Shown here one piece after another: positions 36,138-43,924 of a stretch of DNA of 64,000 nucleotides. Positions within the stretch are counted from its first letter, which is position 1; every line of letters starts with the position of its first letter. Location of the stretch: contig NZ_LSEF01000113.1 in the NCBI RefSeq assembly GCF_001641695.1, positions 77,948 through 141,947 of the forward strand, read 5' to 3'. The DNA comes from Bradyrhizobium neotropicale (GTDB lineage: Bacteria > Pseudomonadota > Alphaproteobacteria > Rhizobiales > Xanthobacteraceae). Position numbers and translations under genes: made by a program. The notes under the pieces are model-generated. The model ran no database searches, was not told where the DNA came from, and worked only from the letters and a program-made list of their open reading frames with translations.

Positions 36138-36696
36138 CGCATTCTCCTGGAAAAATTCATTGTGTCCAATTTCCGTTCTCGCATCCCGAAGCCCGGGGTC
36201 TTCTCGATCGCGCGTCCAGTTACGATATACAAGTCAATTTTGTTATCATAACACGGTGAGTAATGGTTTATTCCCATCCATTGTTATGTGATATCGCGTC
36301 GCGCTGACGCGTCGGATTGCCGCATTAGAGTCCCGTCGAACGATGCCAGCGTCATGTCGCGGTGGATCATCAGGCGTTGACCGATGCGTCCTCGATAATA
36401 AGTACCACGCGGCTCCTATTTTCCGGGTGCTGCAGGCGCGCCGCGAGCCCGATAATGGATAATGAAGGTCAGCCAGATGCAGTTGGCGTTGACGCGAGGG
36501 CGCCCTTGATCACGGCATCGGCGTATGCCGTGTAATTGAATCGACGTTCGTATGTGAGTCGCATTCGTCGTATATAACATATATCGATAAGATATCATAT
36601 GATTTTGGGCGCGGTTGCTCGCAGCGTGCCCGATGAGGGGATCTATGGAGCCGACAACCAGCCCGCCGGGGTGTCCGCGGGTAACGGAGTTGAAAC
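36138..36696. promoter_or_regulatory. 559-base AT-rich divergent control region of the type I secretion locus
   Basis: No gene is supported. A perfect palindrome TGTTATCATAACA lies at 36241-36253, about 104 bases before the AIDA-type gene, with a second half-site TGTTAT at 36282. Nearer the exporter, 36570-36606 is very AT-rich for this genome and contains nested palindromes (TATCGATA, GATATC, CATATG). These are good candidates for operator and promoter or a bending site. The regulator is not in the locus. Confidence 0.55.
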
Positions 36697-38850
36697 ATGA
36701 CGGTGCTGCGCATGGCTGAGGGCGCAGCCCGTGAACTGCCCGCCGATCCTGGCCTTCACGCGATCGTTGCCCTGTTGCGCCTGAATGGCGTGGGGGCAAG
36801 CCCGGACCAGATCCGGCATCAATTCGGCGACAGGCTCGGCGTCACCGAGGTCTTGCGCTGCGCGAAGAGCTTCGGCCTGAAGGCGAGGGCGGTCGCCGCG
36901 ACCTGGGATCGGCTTGCCGGGATGCCGATGCCATGCATCGCAGTTTTGCGCGACGGCGGGTTTCTGCTGCTCGGCAAGGCCGGGCACGACAAGATCATCG
37001 TCCAGGTGCCGGACGCCCCGAAACCGGATCTCATGACCCGGGCCGAATTCGAGGAAGCGTGGGATGGCCGGGCGATCCTGATCGCCAAGCGAGCGCCCCT
37101 GACCGACCTGTCCCGGCGCTTCGACATCACGTGGTTCCTGGGCGCGATCCATAAATACCGGCGGCTGCTCGGCGAGGTCCTGGTCGGGTCGCTGTTCCTC
37201 CAGCTCTTCGCTCTGGTTTCCCCGCTGTTGTTCCAGGTCGTGATCGACAAGGTGCTCGTCCATCGCAGCATGACGACCTTGGACGTCATCGTGACCGGCC
37301 TGGTTGCGATCGCGGTCTTTGAAACGATCCTCGGAACGCTCCGGACCTACCTGTTTTCGCACACGACCAACCGCATCGACGTCGAGTTGGGCGCGCGGCT
37401 GTTTCGGCATCTTCTGGCGCTTCCCATCGGATATTTCCGGGCGCGTCGCGTCGGTGACTCGGTGGCGCGGGTGCGGGAGCTGGAGAACATCCGCAATTTT
37501 CTCACCAGTTCAGCGCTCACGATCGCAATCGATCTCTTCTTCACGATCGTCTTCCTCGCGGTGATGTGGTTCTATTCGCCGCTGCTCACGCTGGTGGCGC
37601 TCTCCGCGTTCCCGTTCTACATCGCCATCTCGGCTGGTGTCAGTCCCGCGTTTCGCTGGCGTCTCGACGAGAAATTCCAGCGTGGCGCGGAGAACCAAGC
37701 ATTTCTGGTCGAATGCGTCACGGGCGTCGAGACCCTGAAGGCGATGGCGCTGGAGCCGCAGATGCAGCGGCGCTGGGAGGAGCAGCTCGCGAGCTACGTG
37801 GCGGCGAGCTTTCGCGTCATCAGTCTCGGCAACACCGCGAGCCAGGCCATCCAGTTCGTCAGCAAGGTCGCGACGGCCGCAATCCTATATTTCGGTGCGA
37901 GGCTCGTCATCGGTGGCGATCTGACCGTTGGCGAACTTGTCGCCTTCAATCTTCTGGCCGGCCGCGTCAGTACGCCGGTCCTTCGTCTGGCGCAGATCTG
38001 GCAGGATTTCCACCAGGCGCGACTATCGGTTCAGCGTCTGGGCGACATTCTGAACACGGCGGCGGAGCCGGTGTACACGCCCGGGCGAGCGGCCTTGCCC
38101 GCGATCCGCGGCGACATCAGGTTCGAGCATGTCACCTTTCGTTACCGCATCGACGGTCCGGAGATTCTCAGCGACGTGAGCCTGAACGTGCCGGCGGGGC
38201 AGTTCGTCGGGGTCGTCGGCACGTCGGGATCGGGAAAGAGCACGCTCGCCAAGCTGATCCAGCGGCTCTATGTGCCGGAGAGCGGTCGTGTGCTGGTGGA
38301 CGGCACCGATCTGGCGATGGTCGATCCAAGCTGGCTGCGCCGGCAGATCGGAATCGTGCTGCAGGAGAACATCCTGTTCAACCGCACCGTTCGCGACAAC
38401 ATCGCGCTCGCGGATCCGGCGATGCCCATCGAGCGGGTGATCGAAGCCGCCAACCTTGCCGGAGCGCACGAGTTCATCCTCGAACTTCCGGAAGGGTATG
38501 ACACGGTCGTCGGCGAGCAGGGGAGCACGCTGTCGGGTGGTCAAAGACAGCGGATCGCCATCGCGCGGGCGCTCATGACAAATCCCCGCATCCTGATCCT
38601 CGATGAGGCCACGAGCGCGCTCGACTATGAGAGCGAGCGGATCGTCCAGCAGAACATGGCGCAGATCGCGAAAGGGCGCACGGTCTTCGTGATCGCGCAT
38701 CGCCTTTCGACCCTGCGCATGGCCCACCGGATCATCACGATGGACCGTGGCCGCCTGATCGAGGACGGCACCCATGAGGAGCTGATCAAGACAGGCGGGC
38801 GATACGCCACGCTGTTCCGGCTGCAGGCAGGGTTGCATGAAATCAGCTAG
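36697..38850 (+). CDS. Type I secretion ABC transporter, HlyB-like
   Basis: Inner-membrane ABC exporter of 717 residues: a C39-like domain (about 15-135), a six-helix membrane domain (about 155-430) and an ATPase domain with Walker A GTSGSGKS near 508, signature LSGGQ near 612, Walker B ILILDEATS near 632 and H-loop IAHRLST. In the C39-like domain the catalytic Cys position is Pro18 (ADPGLHAI) and the active-site His is also replaced (GGFLLL), so it cannot cut a leader peptide and should bind substrate as in HlyB. Co-translated with the next gene (14-base overlap). Confidence 0.93.
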   Translation: MTVLRMAEGAARELPADPGLHAIVALLRLNGVGASPDQIRHQFGDRLGVTEVLRCAKSFGLKARAVAATWDRLAGMPMPCIAVLRDGGFLLLGKAGHDKIIVQVPDAPKPDLMTRAEFEEAWDGRAILIAKRAPLTDLSRRFDITWFLGAIHKYRRLLGEVLVGSLFLQLFALVSPLLFQVVIDKVLVHRSMTTLDVIVTGLVAIAVFETILGTLRTYLFSHTTNRIDVELGARLFRHLLALPIGYFRARRVGDSVARVRELENIRNFLTSSALTIAIDLFFTIVFLAVMWFYSPLLTLVALSAFPFYIAISAGVSPAFRWRLDEKFQRGAENQAFLVECVTGVETLKAMALEPQMQRRWEEQLASYVAASFRVISLGNTASQAIQFVSKVATAAILYFGARLVIGGDLTVGELVAFNLLAGRVSTPVLRLAQIWQDFHQARLSVQRLGDILNTAAEPVYTPGRAALPAIRGDIRFEHVTFRYRIDGPEILSDVSLNVPAGQFVGVVGTSGSGKSTLAKLIQRLYVPESGRVLVDGTDLAMVDPSWLRRQIGIVLQENILFNRTVRDNIALADPAMPIERVIEAANLAGAHEFILELPEGYDTVVGEQGSTLSGGQRQRIAIARALMTNPRILILDEATSALDYESERIVQQNMAQIAKGRTVFVIAHRLSTLRMAHRIITMDRGRLIEDGTHEELIKTGGRYATLFRLQAGLHEIS

Positions 38851-40270
38851 CGGGGTGGTGCCGTTCCCGGTCATCAAGGCGCCGGCCAGGGGCAAGGACG
38901 AGATTGCATTCCTGCCGGCCGCGCTGGAGATCGTCGAGGCGCCGCCCAATCCCGTCGGGCGCGCTGTCGGTGCCGTGATCGTCGCCGCCTTCTCGGTGGC
39001 GATCGTCTGGGCTTGCCTCGGGACCGTCGATATCGTCGCGGTAGCGCCGGGCAAGGTCATTCCGAGCGGCCGAACCAAGGTGATCCAGCCGTTCGAAACC
39101 AGCGTGGTGCGCGCCATCAAGGTCGTCGATGGCCAGACGGTGCGGGCGGGGGACGTGCTGGTCGATCTCGACTCCACGATGAACGAGGCTGAGCTTGGGC
39201 ATCTCAGGAGCGATCTTGCAGGCGCGCAGCTCGAGGCGGCGCGGTTGCGCGCGGCTCTTTCCGATGCCGGTGATCCAGTTGCGAACTTCCAACCACCCGA
39301 GAACGCTCCCGCCGACCTCGTGCGGGTCCAGCGACGGCTTCTGTCCAGCCAGACTGTCGAACAGAACGCCAAGCTCGCATCGATCGAACATCAGGTCGCG
39401 CAGAAGGAAGCCGAGCGCGCGACGATCACGGCCTCGATCGGCAAGCTCGAGGCAACCATCCCTCTGTTGCAACAGCGGGTCGATATGCGCAAGCTCCTGT
39501 TCGACAAGGAATTGGGATCGAAGCTGTTCTATCTCCAGGAACTTCAGGATCTGGTGGGCCAGCAGCAGGAGCTTCTGGTTCAAAAGAGCCGCTACAAGGA
39601 GGCTGATGCAGCTCTGGCCGCGCTGGCGGAGACCAGCACGAAGACGACGGCCGAATATCAGCGCTCGCTGTCTGATGACCTCGCAAAAGCCGAGCAGAGG
39701 GCTGCGGGTCTCATGCAGGATGTCGTCAAGGCCGAGCAGAGGAAGAGCTTTCAGCGCCTGACCGCTCCCGTCGATGGCGTCATCCAGCAGCTTGCGATCC
39801 ACACGGTTGGCGGTGTCGTTACGCCCGCGCAGGCGCTGATGGTGATCGTGCCGCTGGAGAGCCGGCTGGAGATCGAGGCGATGGTGTCGAACCGCGACAT
39901 CGGGTTCATCGAGGTCGGCCAGGACGTGGCGCTCAAGATCGATACATTCAATTTCACCCGGTATGGCCTGCTGGACGGCAAGGTCTCGAGCGTGTCGCAC
40001 GATGCGATCACGCGCGACAAGCCGCTGGACAAGAGCGGTGAAAAGTCTGCGGGCACCGAGCAGGACAGCAGCGAACCCAAGGGGCAGGAGCTGGTCTATT
40101 CGGCCCGGATATCCCCCAGCCGGGACCGAATGCTGATCGAGGACAAATACGTCAGTCTCTCACCCGGCATGGCCGTGAGCGTCGAGATCAAGACAGGGAC
40201 CCGTACGATCATCAGCTATCTCTTGTCGCCGCTGGCGCGGTACCGGCACGAAAGCATGCGGGAGAGATAG
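38837..40270 (+). CDS. Type I secretion membrane-fusion protein, HlyD-like
   Basis: 477-residue periplasmic adaptor linking the ABC protein to an outer-membrane TolC-type channel. A short cytoplasmic part, one membrane helix (about 45-68, VGAVIVAAFSVAIVWACLG), a lipoyl-like half (VAPGKVIPSGRTKVIQPFETSVVRAIKVVDGQTVRAGDVLVDLD), long coiled-coil hairpin (about 115-300) and the C-terminal HlyD signature region (LIEDKYVSLSPGMAVSVEIKTGTRTIISYLLSPL). Overlaps the ABC gene. No TolC gene is in the window, so a housekeeping TolC is presumably used. Confidence 0.93.
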   Translation: MKSASGVVPFPVIKAPARGKDEIAFLPAALEIVEAPPNPVGRAVGAVIVAAFSVAIVWACLGTVDIVAVAPGKVIPSGRTKVIQPFETSVVRAIKVVDGQTVRAGDVLVDLDSTMNEAELGHLRSDLAGAQLEAARLRAALSDAGDPVANFQPPENAPADLVRVQRRLLSSQTVEQNAKLASIEHQVAQKEAERATITASIGKLEATIPLLQQRVDMRKLLFDKELGSKLFYLQELQDLVGQQQELLVQKSRYKEADAALAALAETSTKTTAEYQRSLSDDLAKAEQRAAGLMQDVVKAEQRKSFQRLTAPVDGVIQQLAIHTVGGVVTPAQALMVIVPLESRLEIEAMVSNRDIGFIEVGQDVALKIDTFNFTRYGLLDGKVSSVSHDAITRDKPLDKSGEKSAGTEQDSSEPKGQELVYSARISPSRDRMLIEDKYVSLSPGMAVSVEIKTGTRTIISYLLSPLARYRHESMRER

Positions 40271-40368
40271 CAGCGCGAGGGCGCGGTCCGTCGCATCTTC
40301 CGGCTGGTCCGGAAGTCGCGATCCGGATAAGCTTGCACCCAACTAAAAAATGCCAGGGAACCAGCATC

Positions 40369-40770
40369 ATGCCCAAGCTCGATCATCTCCGTCCCAGCGG
40401 CCTGCATCACAATCCGGCTTATTCCCACGTCGTCACGGCCTCCGGTGCGCGCACCATCTACATCTCCGGGCAGGTGTCCGTCGACGAGGAGGGGCGCGTG
40501 GTCGGTGAGGGCGATCTCGCCGCGCAGACGACGCAGGTGATGCAGAATCTCGGCCTGGCGCTGAAGGCGGCCGGTGCGAGCTACGCCAACATCGTGAAGA
40601 TCACCACCTTCGTGGTGAACTACAAGCCGGAGCTCCGTCCCATCATCGGCAAGGCCCGCTCGGTCTTCTTCGAAGGCATGGACCCGCCCGCCAGCACCCT
40701 GGTCGGCGTCACCGCACTCGCCGCGCCGGAATGGATGATCGAGATCGAAGCGGTCGCGGTCGCGGATTGA
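40369..40770 (+). CDS. RidA-family protein, copy 2
   Basis: 133 residues of the RidA/YjgF family: SHVVTASGARTIYISGQVSVDEEGRVVGEGDLAAQTTQVMQNLGLALKAAGASYANIVKITTFVVNYKPELRPIIGKARSVFFEGMDPPASTLVGVTALAAPEWMIEIEAVAVAD. The usual Arg in the substrate site is replaced here (PASTLVGVTAL rather than PARTxV), so it may not have the classical imine-deaminase activity and could bind another ligand. It lies 98 bases after the hlyD-like gene, without evident operon coupling. Confidence 0.85.
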   Translation: MPKLDHLRPSGLHHNPAYSHVVTASGARTIYISGQVSVDEEGRVVGEGDLAAQTTQVMQNLGLALKAAGASYANIVKITTFVVNYKPELRPIIGKARSVFFEGMDPPASTLVGVTALAAPEWMIEIEAVAVAD

Positions 40771-40813
40771 GGCCTCGAATTTCGAGCCCGGATGGAGCGC
40801 AGCGTAATGCGGG

Positions 40814-41221
40814 CTACCTTTGCTTCGCTTTCGACATCGCCTGCAGAACAGCCAGAGCTTCGTCGGCCCTGTCCGTGGGCACGAAGAGGTGATCGTGATA
40901 AAAGGCCGAGACGGCGTTCACGCTGATGCCGGATTCGGCCAGACGCGACGTGACCGCGGCCAGAAGACCCACTGCATCGAGTGCGGAATGAATCGTCAAG
41001 GTGATCAGGCGCGCGGCGAACGCGTAGCGTAGTCCCGCCGCTTCGGCCTCTTCACGCTGGATCACGAGCGTGGTTCCTTCCTGCTCGCGGAACGTCAGCA
41101 GCGGGTGGACCGCCGCCGGAGGGCGCTTGTTCGGCCGGACCGTGCAAAACACGAAGGTGCCTTCCTGCATCTCCGGTTTCATGTCCCTCAACAGCGCGTC
41201 GAGATCACGTTCGCCTGTCAC
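40814..41221 (-). CDS. ACT-domain protein (COG3602 type)
   Basis: 135 residues in two ACT-like parts: an N-terminal LLRDMKPEMQEGTFVFCTVRPNKR, then an ACT domain LITLTIHSALDAVGLLAAVTSRLAESGISVNAVSAFYHDHLFVPTDRADEALAVLQAMS. ACT domains bind amino acids; this family is thought to be an amino-acid sensor or uncharacterised lyase partner. Start is GTG 41221 with a GAGAGG site. The frame is open upstream only because it crosses the family A repeat, which would add a spurious N-terminus. Confidence 0.8.
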   Translation of the reverse strand: MTGERDLDALLRDMKPEMQEGTFVFCTVRPNKRPPAAVHPLLTFREQEGTTLVIQREEAEAAGLRYAFAARLITLTIHSALDAVGLLAAVTSRLAESGISVNAVSAFYHDHLFVPTDRADEALAVLQAMSKAKQR

Positions 41222-41263
41222 GATTGCCAGCCTCTCAGGTTGCAGCGCTGCAACCCACACCCC

Positions 41264-41339
41264 GTCATTGCGAGCGTCGAAGCAATCCAGAGTGTCGCCG
41301 CGGAAGGACCCTGGATTGCTTCGCTGCGCTCGCAATGAC
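41264..41339. repeat. Dispersed palindromic repeat, family A copy 3
   Basis: Same arms as 718-795: GTCATTGCGAGCG and CGCTCGCAATGAC around TCGCCGCGGAAGGACC. It lies 43 bases upstream of the ACT-domain start. The remaining gap to 41535 holds no recognised feature except an AT-leaning stretch at 41410-41460. Confidence 0.9.
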
Positions 41340-41535
41340 GATCTTGGATCAGCGCGTCGGATAGGGAGAGCTCTTGCGAAAGCCACCAGCACCGTAAATC
41401 AACGGGGGGCTCGCCAACATACCTTTGTATATCTCCTCTATTCCTTCTCATGCTCTGCTCTAACGCTCGTACAATTGAGCCCCGGGCGGGCGATTCTTAC
41501 ACTTGAGCCAACTCGGATCACTGCGAGGCCGCTCA

Positions 41536-41691
41536 ATGAACGTCATCATTCGACAGCTCAACGGCTTGTGGCATCTCATCGTCGGGTCTTGTCAGATCCG
41601 AACACCGTTCCTGGCAACTCAGGACCGGCATCTGGTGGTCCAATACGCCCGGCGCGTCTATCCCGGCGCCAGGATCTTCGAGCACGACTGA
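41536..41691 (+). CDS. Small hypothetical protein, 51 aa
   Basis: MNVIIRQLNGLWHLIVGSCQ and the end RRVYPGARIFEHD frame a 51-residue basic protein. The pattern (short beta strands with aromatic residues, then HLVVQYARRVYPGARI) looks like a real small protein rather than random frame. A weak start context. A TTG start at 41503 would add 11 residues. It is convergent with dinB, 17 bases apart. Function unknown. Confidence 0.45.
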   Translation: MNVIIRQLNGLWHLIVGSCQIRTPFLATQDRHLVVQYARRVYPGARIFEHD

Positions 41692-41708
41692 CTTCGGCCC
41701 GGCCAACG

Positions 41709-42998
41709 TCACTCTGGCGCCTTCTCCGGCCCCTCATACGAGATGCCGCGGATCACCGCGGCGTTGCCGAACTTCTTGCGCAGGCCGTCGATCGCGCGCT
41801 CGGCGTGGGCGGCGCGGCGGTCGAGCATGTCGGTGTCGTCGGCCGCAGAGCCGGTGCGCAGCGCGCTGACGCCGGCGCCCATCAGGCGGAAGGCGGTGCC
41901 GTCGATCTCCTTGGCCAGCATCTCGCGGCAGATCGCAAAAATCTTCGCGGCGAGCTGGGTCGGACCCGCGATCGACTGCGATCGCGTGCGCTGGCGGAAA
42001 TCGGCGGTCTTCAGCTTCAAGGTGATGGTCGTGCCGGCAAGCTCGCTGCTCTTCAGCCGCGAGGAGGTCTTCTCGCAGAGCCGCCACAGGATTTTCTCCA
42101 GCGTCGCGAAGTCGCGGATGTCGGTCTCGAACGTGGTTTCGCTCGAGATCGTCTTGGCGCCGCGGTCGGGCTCGACGCGGCGGTCGTCGATGCCGCGCGC
42201 GAGCCGCCACAGCCGGCGGCCATCGCTCGGGAATTGCCGCATCAGCTCGATCTCGTCGGCCTTCTGAAGGTCGGCGATGATGCGGAAGCCGCGCTGCGTC
42301 AGCCGCTCCTGGGTCGCAGGTCCGACGCCGAAGATGAAGCCGACCGGCTTCTCCGCCAGCATCAGGCGTGCTTCCTCCTGGTCGAGCGCGGCAAAGCCGC
42401 GCGGCTTGTCGAGGTCGGAGGCGATCTTGGCCAGGAACTTGTTGCAGGACAGGCCGACCGACACCGTGATGCCGATGTCGTGCTCGACGTCGCGGGCAAA
42501 GCGCGCCAGCACTTTTGCGGGAACCATGCCGTGAACGCGTTCGGTGCCGGAGAGGTCGAGAAAGGCCTCGTCGATCGAGAGCGGCTCGACCAGCGGCGTC
42601 AACGCCTGCATGGCCTGGCGCACTTCACGGCCGACGCGGACATATTTCGCCATGTCCGGCCGGATCACGGTCGCATGCGGGCAGGCGTCCAGCGCCTTAT
42701 ACATCGGCATGGCCGAGCGGACGCCGAAAGTGCGCGCGATGTAGCAGGCAGCCGACACCACGCCGCGCTTTCCGCCGCCGATGATGACCGGCTTGTCGGC
42801 GATATCAGGATTGTCGCGCTTCTCCACCGTTGCGTAGAAGGCATCGCAGTCGATATGGGCGATGGTCAGCGCCGACAGCGCACGGTGGCGGACGAGGCGA
42901 GGGGAACCGCAGGCGGAGCACCGCCGCACCCCCATGTCCAGATCGGCCAGACAATCCCGGCAAAAGCAGCGGGGCCCGGCCGCCTCCAGGGTGCTCAC
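41709..42998 (-). CDS. dinB: DNA polymerase IV (Y-family) with N-terminal zinc ribbon
   Basis: A 429-residue error-prone translesion polymerase. The catalytic acidic residues are in IDCDAFYATVEK (Asp50, Asp52) and SIDEAFLDLSG (Asp143, Glu144). Following motifs: GLSCNKFLAKIASDLDKPRG (helix-hairpin-helix) and IFGVGPATQERL; the little-finger domain is at about 290-380. The first 35 residues carry Cys13, Cys16, Cys27 and Cys30 (CFCRDC ... CSACG), a zinc ribbon not found in E. coli DinB but common in a bradyrhizobial/rhizobial DinB subgroup. Overlaps DUF3572 by four bases. Confidence 0.94.
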   Translation of the reverse strand: MSTLEAAGPRCFCRDCLADLDMGVRRCSACGSPRLVRHRALSALTIAHIDCDAFYATVEKRDNPDIADKPVIIGGGKRGVVSAACYIARTFGVRSAMPMYKALDACPHATVIRPDMAKYVRVGREVRQAMQALTPLVEPLSIDEAFLDLSGTERVHGMVPAKVLARFARDVEHDIGITVSVGLSCNKFLAKIASDLDKPRGFAALDQEEARLMLAEKPVGFIFGVGPATQERLTQRGFRIIADLQKADEIELMRQFPSDGRRLWRLARGIDDRRVEPDRGAKTISSETTFETDIRDFATLEKILWRLCEKTSSRLKSSELAGTTITLKLKTADFRQRTRSQSIAGPTQLAAKIFAICREMLAKEIDGTAFRLMGAGVSALRTGSAADDTDMLDRRAAHAERAIDGLRKKFGNAAVIRGISYEGPEKAPE

Positions 42999-43306
42999 GG
43001 CACGTCGCGCTCCCAGGGCCGGTCGCCGAGCGCGTCGCCCAGCACCTGCCGCGCTGCGGCAATGTTGGTCGGATGCAGTTCCGAGGCGGCCGCAAACGCC
43101 TTCACGGTCGCGTCATCGCGCAGCACGAAATCGAGTATGCTGAGCAGGAAATTCGGGTTCGAGGCGGCGCTCCGGAGCGTCTCCGGGCCGACACCTGTCT
43201 CGGCCAGGAACAGGCCCAGCCGCTCAGGCTCGCTCGCGACAAAAGAGAGCGCCTGAATCGCAACGATTTCAGCTACTTCGCGGGGGGTGTGAACAGGCTT
43301 TTTCAA
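42995..43306 (-). CDS. DUF3572 family protein
   Basis: A 103-residue helical protein: TPREVAEIVAIQALSFVASEPERLGLFLAETGVGPETLRSAASNPNFLLSILDFVLRDDATVKAFAAASELHP. This is the DUF3572 family, which is confined to alphaproteobacteria. Its stop overlaps the dinB start (ATGA at 42995-42998), so it is translationally coupled to the polymerase. The coupling suggests a DNA-damage-related role, but no such role is known. Confidence 0.85.
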   Translation of the reverse strand: MKKPVHTPREVAEIVAIQALSFVASEPERLGLFLAETGVGPETLRSAASNPNFLLSILDFVLRDDATVKAFAAASELHPTNIAAARQVLGDALGDRPWERDVP

Positions 43307-43546
43307 GCGCCCGATTTGCCTTTCCGTTAACTTTCGGTCTCTAATTTGGAATCATCATGCCCGAGTCTCGCGGCTCTGTCTTGCGACCCCAGACAAGCAA
43401 CTGGAACCACATCGCAGAAAGTCGGCCCTCGGGTTTAACGAAACTAGAGCGAATCTGAGGCTAGTTTGAATCCAGTTTTTGAAGCGCCGGCGAGAGGCGC
43501 CTGAGGCGTCACATGTATCGGTCTCCTTGCCAAACGGGAGGACGGG

Positions 43547-43912
43547 ATGGCTAAGACCGTCCTGATCGTGGAAGACAACGAGCTCAACATGAAGCTCTTC
43601 CGCGACCTGTTGGAGGCGCACGGCTACCAGACCTCGGGCACCAGCAACGGCTACGAGGCGCTCGATCTCGTTCGCAAGATGCGTCCCGATCTCGTGCTGA
43701 TGGATATCCAGTTGCCGCAGGTGTCGGGCCTGGAGGTGACGCGCTGGATCAAGGACGATCCGGAGCTGCGCACCATTCCCGTCGTCGCGGTCACGGCCTT
43801 CGCGATGAAGGGCGACGAAGAACGCATCCGCGAGGGCGGCTGCGAAGCCTATTTGTCGAAGCCGATCTCGGTCGGCAAATTCATTGAGACGGTCCGGCGT
43901 TTCATCGGGTAG
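43547..43912 (+). CDS. divK: Single-domain response regulator DivK
   Basis: A 121-residue receiver domain without output domain: VLIVEDNELNMKLFRDLLEAHGYQTSGTSNGYEALDLVRKMRPDLVLMDIQLPQVSGLEVTRWIKDD; phospho-acceptor Asp53, acidic Glu9 and Asp10, switch Thr83 and Lys105 (AYLSKPIS). DivK controls CtrA through DivL/CckA and the PleC/DivJ kinases in the alphaproteobacterial cell cycle. pleD begins 12 bases downstream, as in Caulobacter. Good ribosome site GGGAGGACGGG. Confidence 0.96.
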   Translation: MAKTVLIVEDNELNMKLFRDLLEAHGYQTSGTSNGYEALDLVRKMRPDLVLMDIQLPQVSGLEVTRWIKDDPELRTIPVVAVTAFAMKGDEERIREGGCEAYLSKPISVGKFIETVRRFIG

Positions 43913-43924
43913 GGAGTGAGTTAA

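Noticed and set aside
36416..36799. 127-codon minus-strand frame in the secretion control region
   Set aside because: Overlaps the AT-rich promoter zone and the start of the ABC gene; composition is random and no ribosome site is evident.
41070..43256. 728-codon plus-strand open frame covering dinB
   Set aside because: Antisense shadow of the Y-family polymerase and DUF3572; it begins in a repeat and has no domain.
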